Below are positions 45,511 through 55,440 of a stretch of DNA of 64,000 nt, in pieces. The notes beneath the pieces are model-generated. The model was not told the origin of the DNA. It searched no databases and worked only from the letters and a program-made list of their open reading frames with translations. Both the position numbers and the translations under genes were made by a program. The stretch is from positions 124,001-188,000 of the forward strand of contig JADJWZ010000002.1 in NCBI GenBank assembly GCA_016716125.1, read 5' to 3'. The stretch is from Ignavibacteria bacterium (GTDB taxonomy: Bacteria; Bacteroidota; Ignavibacteria; Tepidaquicellales; Tepidaquicellaceae). Numbering within the stretch: the first letter of the stretch is position 1; each line of letters opens with the position of its first letter.

Positions 45511-46949
45511 TTACGGAAATATACCGAGATTAGAATAAGAAATTGCGATCTTATTTATAGCGCTGATAAATGCAGCGGTTCTCAGAGAATCGACTTCCGG
45601 GTACAGCATTTTCGTTTCTCTTATTTCGTGATAAGCTGACATCATAGTTTCCTCAAGACCTGAATCCACAAGCTCTCTCTCGCTTGCTCCTCTAATGAGA
45701 ATATCCCTCTGTACTTTACTCAGCTTGATCTTTACAGTTTCCTCAAGTACATTCACAAAATTCAGATTGGCAAGTTCCTCATATCTTTTTCCCATTCTTC
45801 CGAAAGAAACGTGCGAAAGATTTTTAAGCCATTCAAAGTAAGAAACTGTAACGCCGCCTGCATTGAGATAAAGATCCGGTATAATAAGGACGCCTTTTTC
45901 AAGAAGAATTTTTTCCGCTTCAGGAGTTACAGGTCCGTTAGCGCCTTCGCCGATAATTTTAGCTTTGATCCTCGGAGCGTTTTTTTCCGTGATCTGATTT
46001 TCAAGAGCTGCCGGTATAAGAATGTCGCATTCGATCTCAAGCGCTTCTGAATTTATTAAAATATTAGTTGCTCCTTTAAAATTGAGAATGCTCCTGTGGT
46101 TTTTCTGTGATTAAAGACTTCTTCCAAATCAAGGCCGTTAGGATTCATAATGGCTCCTTCAAATTCCGAAATTGCAATAATTACCGAGCCGGCTTCCTGA
46201 CAATATTTACCTGCGTAGTAACCGACATTACCAAGACCCTGAAGGACAACTCTTTTTCCTTCCATGCCGGTTGACAGTCCGATTTTTTTCATATCTTCAG
46301 GAATATTCACGGCTTCTCTCAGACCGAAGTAAACTCCTCTTCCTGTAGCTTCGCGTCTTCCTCTGATACCGTGCTGACTTAGAGGTTTACCGGTAACACA
46401 AGCAAAAGCATCAATCTGACCGGGATTAAAAGCAGCGTATGTGTCGGCAATCCATGACATTTCTCTTTCACCGGTTCCGTAATCTGGAGCAGGCACGTCA
46501 ATACCGGGACCTATCAGATTTTTTTTAATAAGTTCTGAAGTATATCTTCTTGTTATATTTTCAAGCTGTCTTTCAGTATATTTTCTCGGATCGATCTTAA
46601 TTCCGCCTTTTGCTCCTCCGAAGGGAACATCAACTACTGCGCACTTGTAAGTCATCAGCGCTGCAAGAGCTTTCACTTCATCTTCGTTAACCATCATACT
46701 GTATCTTATCCCGCCTTTTACCGGAGTCTTGTGATGAGAATGTTCTATCCTCCACGCATCGATCACTTCAATGTCATCATCGCTTATCCTTAAAGGAAAG
46801 CTGAACCTGTAAATGCTGTTGCAGATTCTGATCTGATGAAGTAATCCTTCGTGATGATTGGTGAATCTCGCTGCATTGTCAAAATATCTGCAGACATCCT
46901 GAAAAAAATGTGTATCCAATTCTTCTGTATTTAGTTCAATTTTGGTCAT
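45511..46949 (-). pseudogene. gdhA: Glutamate dehydrogenase (Glu/Leu/Phe/Val family), broken by one-base frameshift
   Basis: The first frame (46949 down to 46056) encodes PVKGGIRYS, the catalytic-Lys region TYKCAVVDVPFGGAKGGI, PAPDYGTGEREMSWI and the Rossmann loop LQGLGNVGYYAGKY. Homology then continues in another frame (FKGATNILINSEALEIECDI, ENQITEKNAPRIKAKIIGEG, ANGPVTPEAEKILLEKGVL, GGVTVSYFEWLKN) without stops to 45511. One missing base at about 46081-46083 explains it, probably in CAA(A)TTTT. The joined product is about 480 residues, normal for the family, converting glutamate to 2-oxoglutarate and ammonia. A central metabolic gene in this state suggests an assembly error. Confidence 0.88.
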
Positions 46950-47136
46950 AGTATATTTTTTAATTTTAGTATTCCTGAAAAATTAAATTAAAACTTATTT
47001 TAAATAAAGTTAAAATTTTTTAGGAGTATAATAAAGTGTCCCCTCAAACGGATGAATTAATTGTGCTAATAATTCATAATTGAAAATTTAAATTAATAGA
47101 TATACATTTCGCTAAAATAATAACGAAGGAGGCTTT

Positions 47137-49266
47137 ATGAAAAAGAATCTATTCTTTAATTATGCAGTTTTAATAAGTGCAGTATTTTTAATTTTATTAC
47201 CCTCAGTAAATTACTCACAATCTTCCTGGTTTATCCTGAATGCGAATGAAGATATTAACGGACTGGAATTTGTAAATGAATCATCCGCATATGCAGCCGG
47301 AGGCAATGGTGTAGTATATAAAACAAATGACGGCGGAGTAACCTGGAACAGAAGTTACAATAATTCATCACCAAATTATTTATGGGCGGTGTCATTTGCA
47401 GATGAAATGAAGGGCTGGGCTGCAGGAGATCACGGTACAATTATAAATACAATTGACGGCGGATCAAACTGGCAAAGTCGGAATGTAAATACATATAACA
47501 GATTCATTGATATTGATTTCATAAGTGACACAAAAGGATGGGCTGTCGGAAGTAACGGCATAGCAGCCAGAACAATTAACGGCGGTATGAACTGGACATT
47601 GAGTTATCTCGGCAGCGGCCTGAATCTTTTCAGCGTACAGTTTATAAATGAAAATACCGGATGGGCAGTCGGAGACGAAGGAATATTTAAAACTATTGAC
47701 GGAGGAATTGCATGGGAATTATTTCTTGCCGAAAGCTGGGTTTACTCAGTCGAATTTGTAAATGAAAATACCGGATGGGCAGGCGTAAGATTTGGTAAAA
47801 TGCTTAAGACTACAGACGGCGGCAGCACCTGGACTTTTCAGAACAGCGGTACAGGCGCTACTTATTATTCCATGAAATTCATAAACGAAAACACCGGCTG
47901 GGCGACAGGCGATTACAGTAAAATAATCAAAACTACTGACGGCGGTGCAAACTGGACAGAGCAAAACAGCGGCATTCCGAGCATCTATACAAAGTTCAGC
48001 TCTATAAATACTTTTGACAATTCAGGTGAAGTCTGCTGGATTACGGGATTCGGCGGATTAATTCTTAAGACAGATAACGGCGGTGCAAACTGGGATACTT
48101 ATCAAAGCGGAGCTGTATCACAAGGCATTGATCTATGGTCAGTATATTTTAATGATGATAACACCGGCTGGGTAAGCGGTACTGACGGTACACTGATCAG
48201 AACATCTAACGGCGGAATTTCCTGGCTAAATACCGGAGGTAACTTAACCAATGAAACAATTATAGATCTTTATTTCAGCAGTCTTAATTCCGGCTGGGCT
48301 GTCGGACATAATGGAAAAATATTGAATACAACAAATTCAGGAATCAACTGGTCACTCCAAAATTCGAATACACAGGAAAATCTTTTTAATGTTCATTTCC
48401 AAAATGATCTGACCGGCTGGATAGCGGGGGATAACGGATTATTGAAGACAACTAACGGTGGTGACACCTGGCAGTTATCATTTGAATTTCCGTGGATGTA
48501 TTCAGTTTTTTTTATTGATGAAAACACAGGCTGGGCGGGAGGAAGATTCGGAAAATTAGTAAAGACAACCAACGGCGGAAATAACTGGACGGATCTGACA
48601 GGCGGCACAGGCGCAACTTATTATTCCATTAAGTTCTCCGATCATAGCTCCGGCTGGGCTGTCGGTGATTATAATACAATTATCAGAACCAATGACGGCG
48701 GAGAGTCATGGACACAACAGCTGAATGGAATAAATAATATTTATCTTAAGCTTAGTGAAATATTCATCGCCGAAGATGACGGCAATACAGCCTGGATCTC
48801 CGGATACTACGGATATGTTTTCAAAACAACGAATGCTGGCGTGAACTGGTACAAGTCGGACGTTCCTCAGAATGTTAATTATAATTCAGTATTTTTCTCA
48901 TCAGAGAATATCGGATATGCAGTCGGAACTTCAGGTATGGTCATTAAAACAATGAACAGAGGAATTACTTCTGCCGGTAATCATCCGGTCACTTTAATTC
49001 CCGAATCCTATATGCTTTATCAGAATTATCCGAATCCTTTTAATCCGAGAACAACTATTAAGTTCAGCGTGCCGGTGCAGGGAATAATAACTCTTAAAGT
49101 TTTTGATATACTCGGTAATGAAGTGAAAACACTTGTTAACGATTTCAGGAATGCAGGTGAGTATACAGTTATATTTGACGGAGCGGGGATTGCGAGCGGT
49201 ATTTATTTCTATAAACTTGTTTCAGGAGAGTTTGCCGAAACTAAGCGAATGATATTACTGAAATAG
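47137..49266 (+). CDS. T9SS-exported Ycf48/BNR-repeat protein with internal duplication
   Basis: 709 residues: signal peptide (YAVLISAVFLILLPSVNYSQ), about 13 Ycf48-like blades with the pattern GWAVG..G.I..T.(D/N)GG..W, and a T9SS type A tail (YMLYQNYPNPFNPRTTIKF to MILLK). The blades fall into two similar halves: for example GWAGVRFGKMLKTTDGGSTW and GWAGGRFGKLVKTTNGGNNW each precede GTGATYYS. A near-perfect Shine-Dalgarno, AAGGAGG at 47126-47132, lies 4 bases before the ATG. The fold is a beta-propeller; the ligand is unknown and a photosystem role is not implied. Confidence 0.9.
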   Translation: MKKNLFFNYAVLISAVFLILLPSVNYSQSSWFILNANEDINGLEFVNESSAYAAGGNGVVYKTNDGGVTWNRSYNNSSPNYLWAVSFADEMKGWAAGDHGTIINTIDGGSNWQSRNVNTYNRFIDIDFISDTKGWAVGSNGIAARTINGGMNWTLSYLGSGLNLFSVQFINENTGWAVGDEGIFKTIDGGIAWELFLAESWVYSVEFVNENTGWAGVRFGKMLKTTDGGSTWTFQNSGTGATYYSMKFINENTGWATGDYSKIIKTTDGGANWTEQNSGIPSIYTKFSSINTFDNSGEVCWITGFGGLILKTDNGGANWDTYQSGAVSQGIDLWSVYFNDDNTGWVSGTDGTLIRTSNGGISWLNTGGNLTNETIIDLYFSSLNSGWAVGHNGKILNTTNSGINWSLQNSNTQENLFNVHFQNDLTGWIAGDNGLLKTTNGGDTWQLSFEFPWMYSVFFIDENTGWAGGRFGKLVKTTNGGNNWTDLTGGTGATYYSIKFSDHSSGWAVGDYNTIIRTNDGGESWTQQLNGINNIYLKLSEIFIAEDDGNTAWISGYYGYVFKTTNAGVNWYKSDVPQNVNYNSVFFSSENIGYAVGTSGMVIKTMNRGITSAGNHPVTLIPESYMLYQNYPNPFNPRTTIKFSVPVQGIITLKVFDILGNEVKTLVNDFRNAGEYTVIFDGAGIASGIYFYKLVSGEFAETKRMILLK

Positions 49267-49398
49267 TGACATTAGCTTCTGAATGATTTGATTTAAAATC
49301 AGTATATAATATTTAACATTAACGATTACTTAATTGACGAAAGAAATTTACAATTATAATTGAATAACTTTTCTAAATATTTAACAAATTCAATAATT

Positions 49399-49524
49399 AT
49401 GAACTCAGGATCAAAAATCTTCGGCGAGAACTCCGGCATAGTCTGTGACAGCGGGGCTAAGGTGGCAGAAAATGAAACAAATATTGACGTGGTATGTGAA
49501 ATTGAAAATTCTATTACAACATGA
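49399..49524 (+). pseudogene. Relic of a beta-helix gene, 41 codons
   Basis: A short frame (ATG 49399 to TGA 49522-49524) too small to stand alone. It includes GSKIFGENSGIVCDSGAKV, which matches GSKMMFGENSGIVCDSGAKV encoded at 52098-52157 in the beta-helix gene downstream. The TGA overlaps the start of the next gene as ATGA. It reads as a leftover of a partial duplication or of an older gene copy. Local GC is like the normal genes and unlike the AT-rich block that follows. Confidence 0.7.
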
Positions 49525-50939
49525 AAAGATTTTTTAAAATATTGATATTTTTTATTTTAACATTAGGATATTGTGAAGTACAATCACAAAATGTTTCATG
49601 GGAAAAATTATATATGAACGGAGCAATATTCAGAGGTATACAAACTTCTGACGGAGGGTATGCTGCAGTTGGTACAACAAGAATTCAAAATCAATTTAAA
49701 ATTTTTGTAGTTAGAACAAATTCATTAGGTGATACTCTTTGGAATAAAATATTTGGATCAGCAAATAATGGATTTACAGCAAACTGGATTGAAGAATCAT
49801 ATGATAATGGATTTGTAATTGCGGGTTACGATGGTACTGGTATTCAAGGAGATGCTTATTTGTTAAATATAGATTCGGCAGGAAATTATAGGTGGAGCAG
49901 ATCATATGGTGGTAATGGTTTAGACGATGCATTGAGAGTTTTAAAAACAATTGATGGAGGATATATTATAGGTGCCAGATCAGACTTTAATTTATTTATA
50001 ATTAAAACCGACAGCTTTGGAATTCAGCAATGGCAGAAAATTTTTAACAGTGATGGTTTTATAGATTTAATACAATATAATACATCGGGGTATATGGTAT
50101 TGGGATATTCTAATGGAATTGGGAATAGATTATTTAGACTGGATTTAAACGGCGATACCTCATGGACTAAAGCATTAATAGGTAATAGTTTTGGAAGCTC
50201 ATTACGCCGAATATCTGATGGTAATTTAATAATCGGCGGATCGACAGCTCAGAATGAATGTGTAGTTACTAAAACGGATTCTTTGGGAATTATAGAATGG
50301 GAGTATCAATATGAGGGAATAGGAAGAGAAATTATTTATAATCTCGAAATAATTCCGGGAAACAAAGGCTATTTGATATCTGGTTCTACGGATTCTTCAG
50401 GTAATGATAATTTCAATGCAATGATAAGAGTTTTAGATCCCGATGGTAAAGAAAAATTTACAAAATATTATTCTCCATTGTTTTATCCTTCTGATTATGC
50501 GGAATTTCGTTCTGGGGTACCGACATTTGACGGTGGATTTTATTTGTCAGGTTCAATCGCTCCAATCTCTACAGGTATCGCATATATGGTAAAAACAGAT
50601 TCTTTGGGAAATTTTCAACCGGTTGGAATTACCAGTGAAGAATTAATTGTTCCTGATAATTTTATTTTGTATCAAAATTATCCTAATCCATTTAATTCTT
50701 CTACGAATATAAGTTTTCATTTAAATGAAAGTTCAATTGTTAATTTGATTATATATAATGTTTTGGGTAATGAAATTAATATTATTTTAAATAATGAAAA
50801 ATTTAATTCCGGAAAACATTCGATCCATTGGAATCTATCTAATGAATCTTCAGGAATATATTTTTATAAAATTACCGTCAAATCGACACATTCATTTAAA
50901 TCAAAAAATAAGGTTAAATCAATGATTATACTAAAATAA
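49521..50939 (+). CDS. AT-rich secreted repeat protein with T9SS type A sorting domain
   Basis: 472 residues: signal peptide (FKILIFFILTLGYCEVQS), then repeats of about 50-60 residues with GGYAAVGTTR, NGFVIAGYDGTG, GGYIIGARSD, KGYLISGSTDSSG and GGFYLSGSIAP, each followed by a VVRTNSLGDTLW or IKTDSFGIQQW type strand; this suggests a beta-propeller. The T9SS tail (ILYQNYPNPFNSSTNISF) carries a short basic insertion (KSTHSFKSKNKVKS) before MIILK. Codons are much richer in A/T than in the gene upstream. It is 9 bp before the next gene, so they are co-transcribed. Confidence 0.82.
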   Translation: MKRFFKILIFFILTLGYCEVQSQNVSWEKLYMNGAIFRGIQTSDGGYAAVGTTRIQNQFKIFVVRTNSLGDTLWNKIFGSANNGFTANWIEESYDNGFVIAGYDGTGIQGDAYLLNIDSAGNYRWSRSYGGNGLDDALRVLKTIDGGYIIGARSDFNLFIIKTDSFGIQQWQKIFNSDGFIDLIQYNTSGYMVLGYSNGIGNRLFRLDLNGDTSWTKALIGNSFGSSLRRISDGNLIIGGSTAQNECVVTKTDSLGIIEWEYQYEGIGREIIYNLEIIPGNKGYLISGSTDSSGNDNFNAMIRVLDPDGKEKFTKYYSPLFYPSDYAEFRSGVPTFDGGFYLSGSIAPISTGIAYMVKTDSLGNFQPVGITSEELIVPDNFILYQNYPNPFNSSTNISFHLNESSIVNLIIYNVLGNEINIILNNEKFNSGKHSIHWNLSNESSGIYFYKITVKSTHSFKSKNKVKSMIILK

Positions 50940-50948
50940 AATAATATT

Positions 50949-53900
50949 ATGAATAAAATTATTACTGTATATGTTATACTGCTTACATTTGTAAGTATAG
51001 GTTATACACAAGAGTCTACGACTTATGAATTAAAAATACAAAATTTCTCTACAGACAGTTTAAAAATAGATGTTTATCCTATAGGAACCATTTTTAATGG
51101 AGATAAATTATATTCATTAAAATGTAAAAATCCAAGAGAGTTATATTACAAATTTATATTTGGTGGATCAAAATACTTAAATAATAACTATAATACATTT
51201 GATCTAAATCACGATGCTAATAATTATTATGGTACTTGTGAATCATCAATTAGTTATGGAAAATATAGAATTCGTTTTAGTATTTATAATACAGTAAATG
51301 AAGAATTTGACAGCTTAGATTATTGCGATGTAGATTATTCTGATTCTGATTATCCATATCAAAATCATAATGATATTATTTTAAAATATTTTAATGCAGA
51401 TAGTATAACTTTTTCTTTTTTATCAACATTTTATAATATAATTGAAGCAGGCAGATATTTGAAAATATGGGATCAGTTTGGTGGAAGTTTCAATAAAACT
51501 CTAAATAAAAACGGTTTCATTTCAGACTCTTCGTATTTATACATTCCAATAAATGCTGTAGATTCAATGGCACAAGCACATTTAAATTTTGGAGATATAT
51601 TTATTAATTTTAGTTTATCAGATGATATGTCAACAAGAAATATATTAATAGATACAGTAACCAATATTACAGTTAAAAAAAGAGCCGCACTGATAATCAA
51701 TTCCGGAAAAACATTTGAGATGATCACTCCTTCTTTCGGATATAATAATTTAATAGTTGAAGACAAAGCAACTTTAGTTCTAAACAGCAATGGAAAAACA
51801 ATTGTAAACTCTCCAAATAAAATTACTTTAAAAAATAAAAGCAATCTGACTATGCATAATAACGCTGAAATCAGAATTAAAAATGGCGGAGTATTGTGCA
51901 ACGAAGGCGGAATTATCAGAGGTCCGGGAAAGATCACTTTTGATTCCGGCGTTCACGTTTTATGCAGTGATATTGTTAATGACTTCGCAGTTAGAGACAG
52001 TGCAAAGATTGTTCTCGAAGACAGCGCTGTAGTGATTCTGCCTGATAATTATACTCTTCATCTCAGAGGAAATACGACTTCATTAGTAATGAAGCCGGGA
52101 TCAAAGATGATGTTTGGTGAGAACTCGGGAATTGTGTGCGACAGCGGAGCGAAGGTAATTGCGAATAATGCGATCTTTACTTCCGCCGACTCAACGAAAA
52201 AATGGAACGGTATTTCTTTAAAGCACCGCTCGCAGGATACAATAAAAAACTGCGTAATTAAAAACGCGGACTTCGGTATCAATATTATGAATAAAAATGA
52301 TGATGAAGAAACTGAAATTCCTTATTCGACGGAAATCTCCGGCTGCTCTTTTATCAATCAGACAAGTCATGTTTTGAATAACGGAATATATGCAGCGGGA
52401 AGCAGTAAATTATTAATTTCTAATAATGTATAATACAATTTCTTCAAACATATTGACAAAAGGTTTTCATCACGGAATTTACGCTGAGCTTTGCGGAGGG
52501 GGATGTTTCAATATATTCGGAAACACAATCAGCAATTCAGGAAACGGAATGACTATATTCAGCAGCTCTCCGTTCGTTTCTCAAAACACTGTAAACGGTA
52601 ATCAATATTCGGAGTCAGGAATTTTTATAAGCGGATCATACGGTAAGTTTGAATATAACATCATAAATGATTTTTATTATACTTATTACTCTTTACTGTC
52701 TTCGCCTGATCTGTTGAAAAATGTTTTTAACAGTTCATATAATGATAACATATGTCTTTCATACTCATCGGTTCCAAACATGCATCCCGTAATCTCAGGC
52801 GGCTCCGCATACTGGATCTCCGGCGATAATCATTTTACGGGATCTCCTTCAGGCGCGGGGATTTTCATTGAAGACGAATCCTATCCGAATATGGCTTTTG
52901 GATACAACAGATTTACTTTAACAAATAACGATTATTATATAAACGGAACCAATCCTACCGGTTCCGATACTTTTGATGTAAGGGAAAATTACTGGGGAAC
53001 GCTTTCTCCCGACCTTAATAAAATTAATATAGAAAATTCAGACGGGTTACTTTTTAATCCTTATGATGACAATTCGTCCGGTCAGAGATCAGTAAACAAT
53101 TATACTCTTTACGACATTGGATTCGGATTATATGATACTGTATTTTTTCAGGAATCAGATGATCCGGGCATAGCTCAGGAGCTTTATCTGGAAGCTTATC
53201 AGAAAGAACATTCGGGAGAGTACTCTGATGCGATAGAGATCTACAAGGAAATAATTTCGGATTACCCGGATAATACAGGCAGTTCGTTTGCAGTTTCGAG
53301 TTTATCCAGATTATTTAATTGTTATGAGAAAAAAACCTCAACGGTTTCAGAATACGGCGCGCTTCAGATTTACTATTCTAACATTTTTAATGACACTTCA
53401 TACAGTGAGTCACAGAGAAACCTCTCGGAAGATTTCATAATAAAAACAAAAGTGAAACAGAATAATATTGAAGAAGCGATAAGCGATTACAATACAATAT
53501 ATCTGAATAACATAAACACATCTAAAGGAATGCATGCGCTTATCAATAAAGAAATTCTGGCTAACCAAGAGGGAGATAATTTTACAGGCGGTACGGGAAT
53601 TGAAAATCTGGAATGGAAACAGACAAGAATAAACGGGATTTTAAGCGCTCTGATAAATAAGAGGTTTAACATATTATCAAAAATAATTACTCATCCGGAA
53701 AGTTTTATATTGTCACAGAACTATCCTAATCCATTCAATCCTGTAACTGTTATTCAATATTCCATTCCATCAGGAGGCAATGACGTTAAGCTTGTTGTTT
53801 ATAATAATCTTGGGAAAGAAATACTGACCTTGGTTAATGAAAAGCAAAATGCAGGTAGCTATGCAGTTAACTTTAACGGGGAAAGCTTTCCGAGCGGAGT

Positions 53901-53964
53901 TTATTTTTACAAACTGGATGCGGGAGAATTTGTTGAGAGCAAGAGAATGATACTTTTGAAATAA
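50949..53964 (+). pseudogene. Secreted beta-helix protein with T9SS tail, split by a frameshift at ~52430
   Basis: The first frame (50949-52433) has the signal peptide (KIITVYVILLTFVSIGYTQ) and the start of a parallel beta-helix (LTMHNNAEIRIKNGGVLCNE). The second (to 53964) continues the helix (NIFGNTISNSGNGMTIFSSS), then a TPR-like stretch (AIEIYKEIISDYPD) and the only T9SS tail (FILSQNYPNPFNPVTVIQY to MILLK). The frames meet at ATGTATAA (52426-52433), and one extra base there would explain the split. One gene needs both ends, so a break is more likely than two genes. The N-terminal ~240 codons are much richer in A/T than the rest. Confidence 0.8.
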
Positions 53965-54105
53965 TCAGAGATAATTCATGAATTAATTTAAAATAATTAT
54001 TTCCTGTAATTTAAAATTACATTCAATATTTATAAAATATTTATACATTAAATTTCTGTTGATATTTTTCTATTTTTCATAAAATCATTCAGGAATATAG
54101 ATTAA

Positions 54106-55101
54106 ATGGATTCAAACGAAAATAAAATTAAAACCGGTTATTTATTCCTTTTTATTCTTCTTCTCACAATGATCTCCGCGCAGATCATTTCAGACAGAAC
54201 CATACAGTCGAATGTCGAAAGAAGAATTACTATTCAGGACTCAATTGAAAACGGTATCAGCGAAGCTCCTTATCAGTACAGAGTTGTTAAAACCATTCTT
54301 GGAAATGCAGTTGAATTAATTGTCTCGAAATTTGAACATGATCCGGAAGATTCGCATATTATTTCTTATCATATTATGATCTTTCTTGTCTTTTTCGGAA
54401 TATATTCGCTTCTGTTTTATTACCTCCGGATGATGTTTTCTGATAAGACATGTATGATCGGGTTGCTGTTACTGCAGATATTGATCCCGCTGGGAATTAC
54501 AAGTATCTGGGAAGAAGGCGATTACATTACTCTCCTTTTTTATCTCATAGGATTTATTCTGATGTTTAAACATAAAGATCAGTACTTACCTTTAGTTATT
54601 TTTATTGGAACATTCAATCGTGATCAGATTATTTTCTTAGGAGTTTTTTATGTGGCGTTTCTGATCTGGGAAAAAAGACTTTTCACTAAAAGAAGCATTG
54701 CAATAATCATCATGCTTTTTATAGCTTATTTTGCTGCATACATGTCTTTAAGAATTTATTACGGATTCAGAGAAAATAAATATGTTACTGAAATTCAAAC
54801 TTCAACAAACATTGCGCACTGGGATGAAATATTAGGACTATGGCTCGAACAAGTTTTTGTCTTTGTAATTTTATCAGCGCTTGCTTTCAGAAAAAGCAAT
54901 CTCTTTTTTAAAATATCCCTGTTAAGTCTTATTCTTTATGTCGGTATCTTTTTCTTTAACAGCATACTCAGTCAGGTCGCGAAAATTTTGCCTGCTTATC
55001 TGATACTTATTCCAATGAGTCTTCAGATCCTTTCAGGTGAGAAAATGAAATACTTTGATGAATCTGAATCAATTGATCAGTCACTTCCGCAAAAATCCTG
55101 A
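54106..55101 (+). CDS. Polytopic membrane protein of unknown function, possibly GT-C-like
   Basis: 331 residues with about nine hydrophobic helices (for example GYLFLFILLLTMISAQIIS, SYHIMIFLVFFGIYSLLFYY, CMIGLLLLQILIPLGI) and a first extracytoplasmic loop containing RTIQSNVERRITIQDSIENG. The general layout, with a long first loop and helices of glycosyltransferase-C type, hints at a lipid-sugar enzyme or a polymer export protein, but no conserved acidic catalytic pair can be pointed out. It stands alone before the fold-back repeat. Confidence 0.6.
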   Translation: MDSNENKIKTGYLFLFILLLTMISAQIISDRTIQSNVERRITIQDSIENGISEAPYQYRVVKTILGNAVELIVSKFEHDPEDSHIISYHIMIFLVFFGIYSLLFYYLRMMFSDKTCMIGLLLLQILIPLGITSIWEEGDYITLLFYLIGFILMFKHKDQYLPLVIFIGTFNRDQIIFLGVFYVAFLIWEKRLFTKRSIAIIIMLFIAYFAAYMSLRIYYGFRENKYVTEIQTSTNIAHWDEILGLWLEQVFVFVILSALAFRKSNLFFKISLLSLILYVGIFFFNSILSQVAKILPAYLILIPMSLQILSGEKMKYFDESESIDQSLPQKS

Positions 55102-55204
55102 ACCTGATACTAATTGTTATCCAAAACGTTTTCTAAAATTAATTTTATTTGTGTGATTTTTAATAATCTAAAGTTTTCTGGTAAACTATTTAGTACAACC
55201 GCCT

Positions 55205-55333
55205 TTGAAAAATTGCCGAAAGAATTCATAAGCAATTGCGTCAATAAAATTTCCTTGTCTGAGAAATTTGCGCAGCAAATTTTGAGTTGGAAATTTTATA
55301 GCAATTGTGCAATGAATTCCGGTAATTTTTCAA
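55205..55333. repeat. Long nested fold-back (imperfect inverted repeat, ~50-bp arms)
   Basis: The left arm (55205-55254) and right arm (55289-55333) share, as reverse complements, the blocks TTGAAAAATT, CCG, GAATTCAT, CAATTGC and ATAAAATTTCC, with small indels between them. The centre has a further hairpin, AAATTTGC/GCAAATTT around GCA. The whole can fold as a long cruciform or RNA stem. Open frames through here are repeat by-products. It may be a MITE-like or REP-like unit. Confidence 0.75.
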
Positions 55334-55352
55334 CAGCGGAGATTTTTTTTTG

Positions 55353-55384
55353 GTACTTTTTTTTGATCTCTCAAAAAAAAGTAC
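55353..55384. terminator. Perfect 14-bp palindrome with T8/A8 runs
   Basis: GTACTTTTTTTTGA (55353-55366) and TCAAAAAAAAGTAC (55371-55384) are exact reverse complements around TCTC. It sits between two converging genes and may act as a bidirectional terminator, or may be the end of the fold-back element just before it. Confidence 0.65.
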
Positions 55385-55440
55385 GTTAAGGTCAGCTTAT
55401 TTTAAATTTAAATGCCTAATGTTTTAGACTGATGTGATTT

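Noticed and set aside
47040..47080. AT-rich inverted repeat (ATGAATTA/TAATTCAT) upstream of the Ycf48-like gene
   Set aside because: It is short and made of A/T-rich words that recur by chance in this DNA; there is no further sign of an operator.
55114..55389. 91-codon plus-strand frame after the polytopic membrane protein
   Set aside because: It runs through the fold-back arms and the GTAC palindrome; its sequence is a by-product of the repeats.
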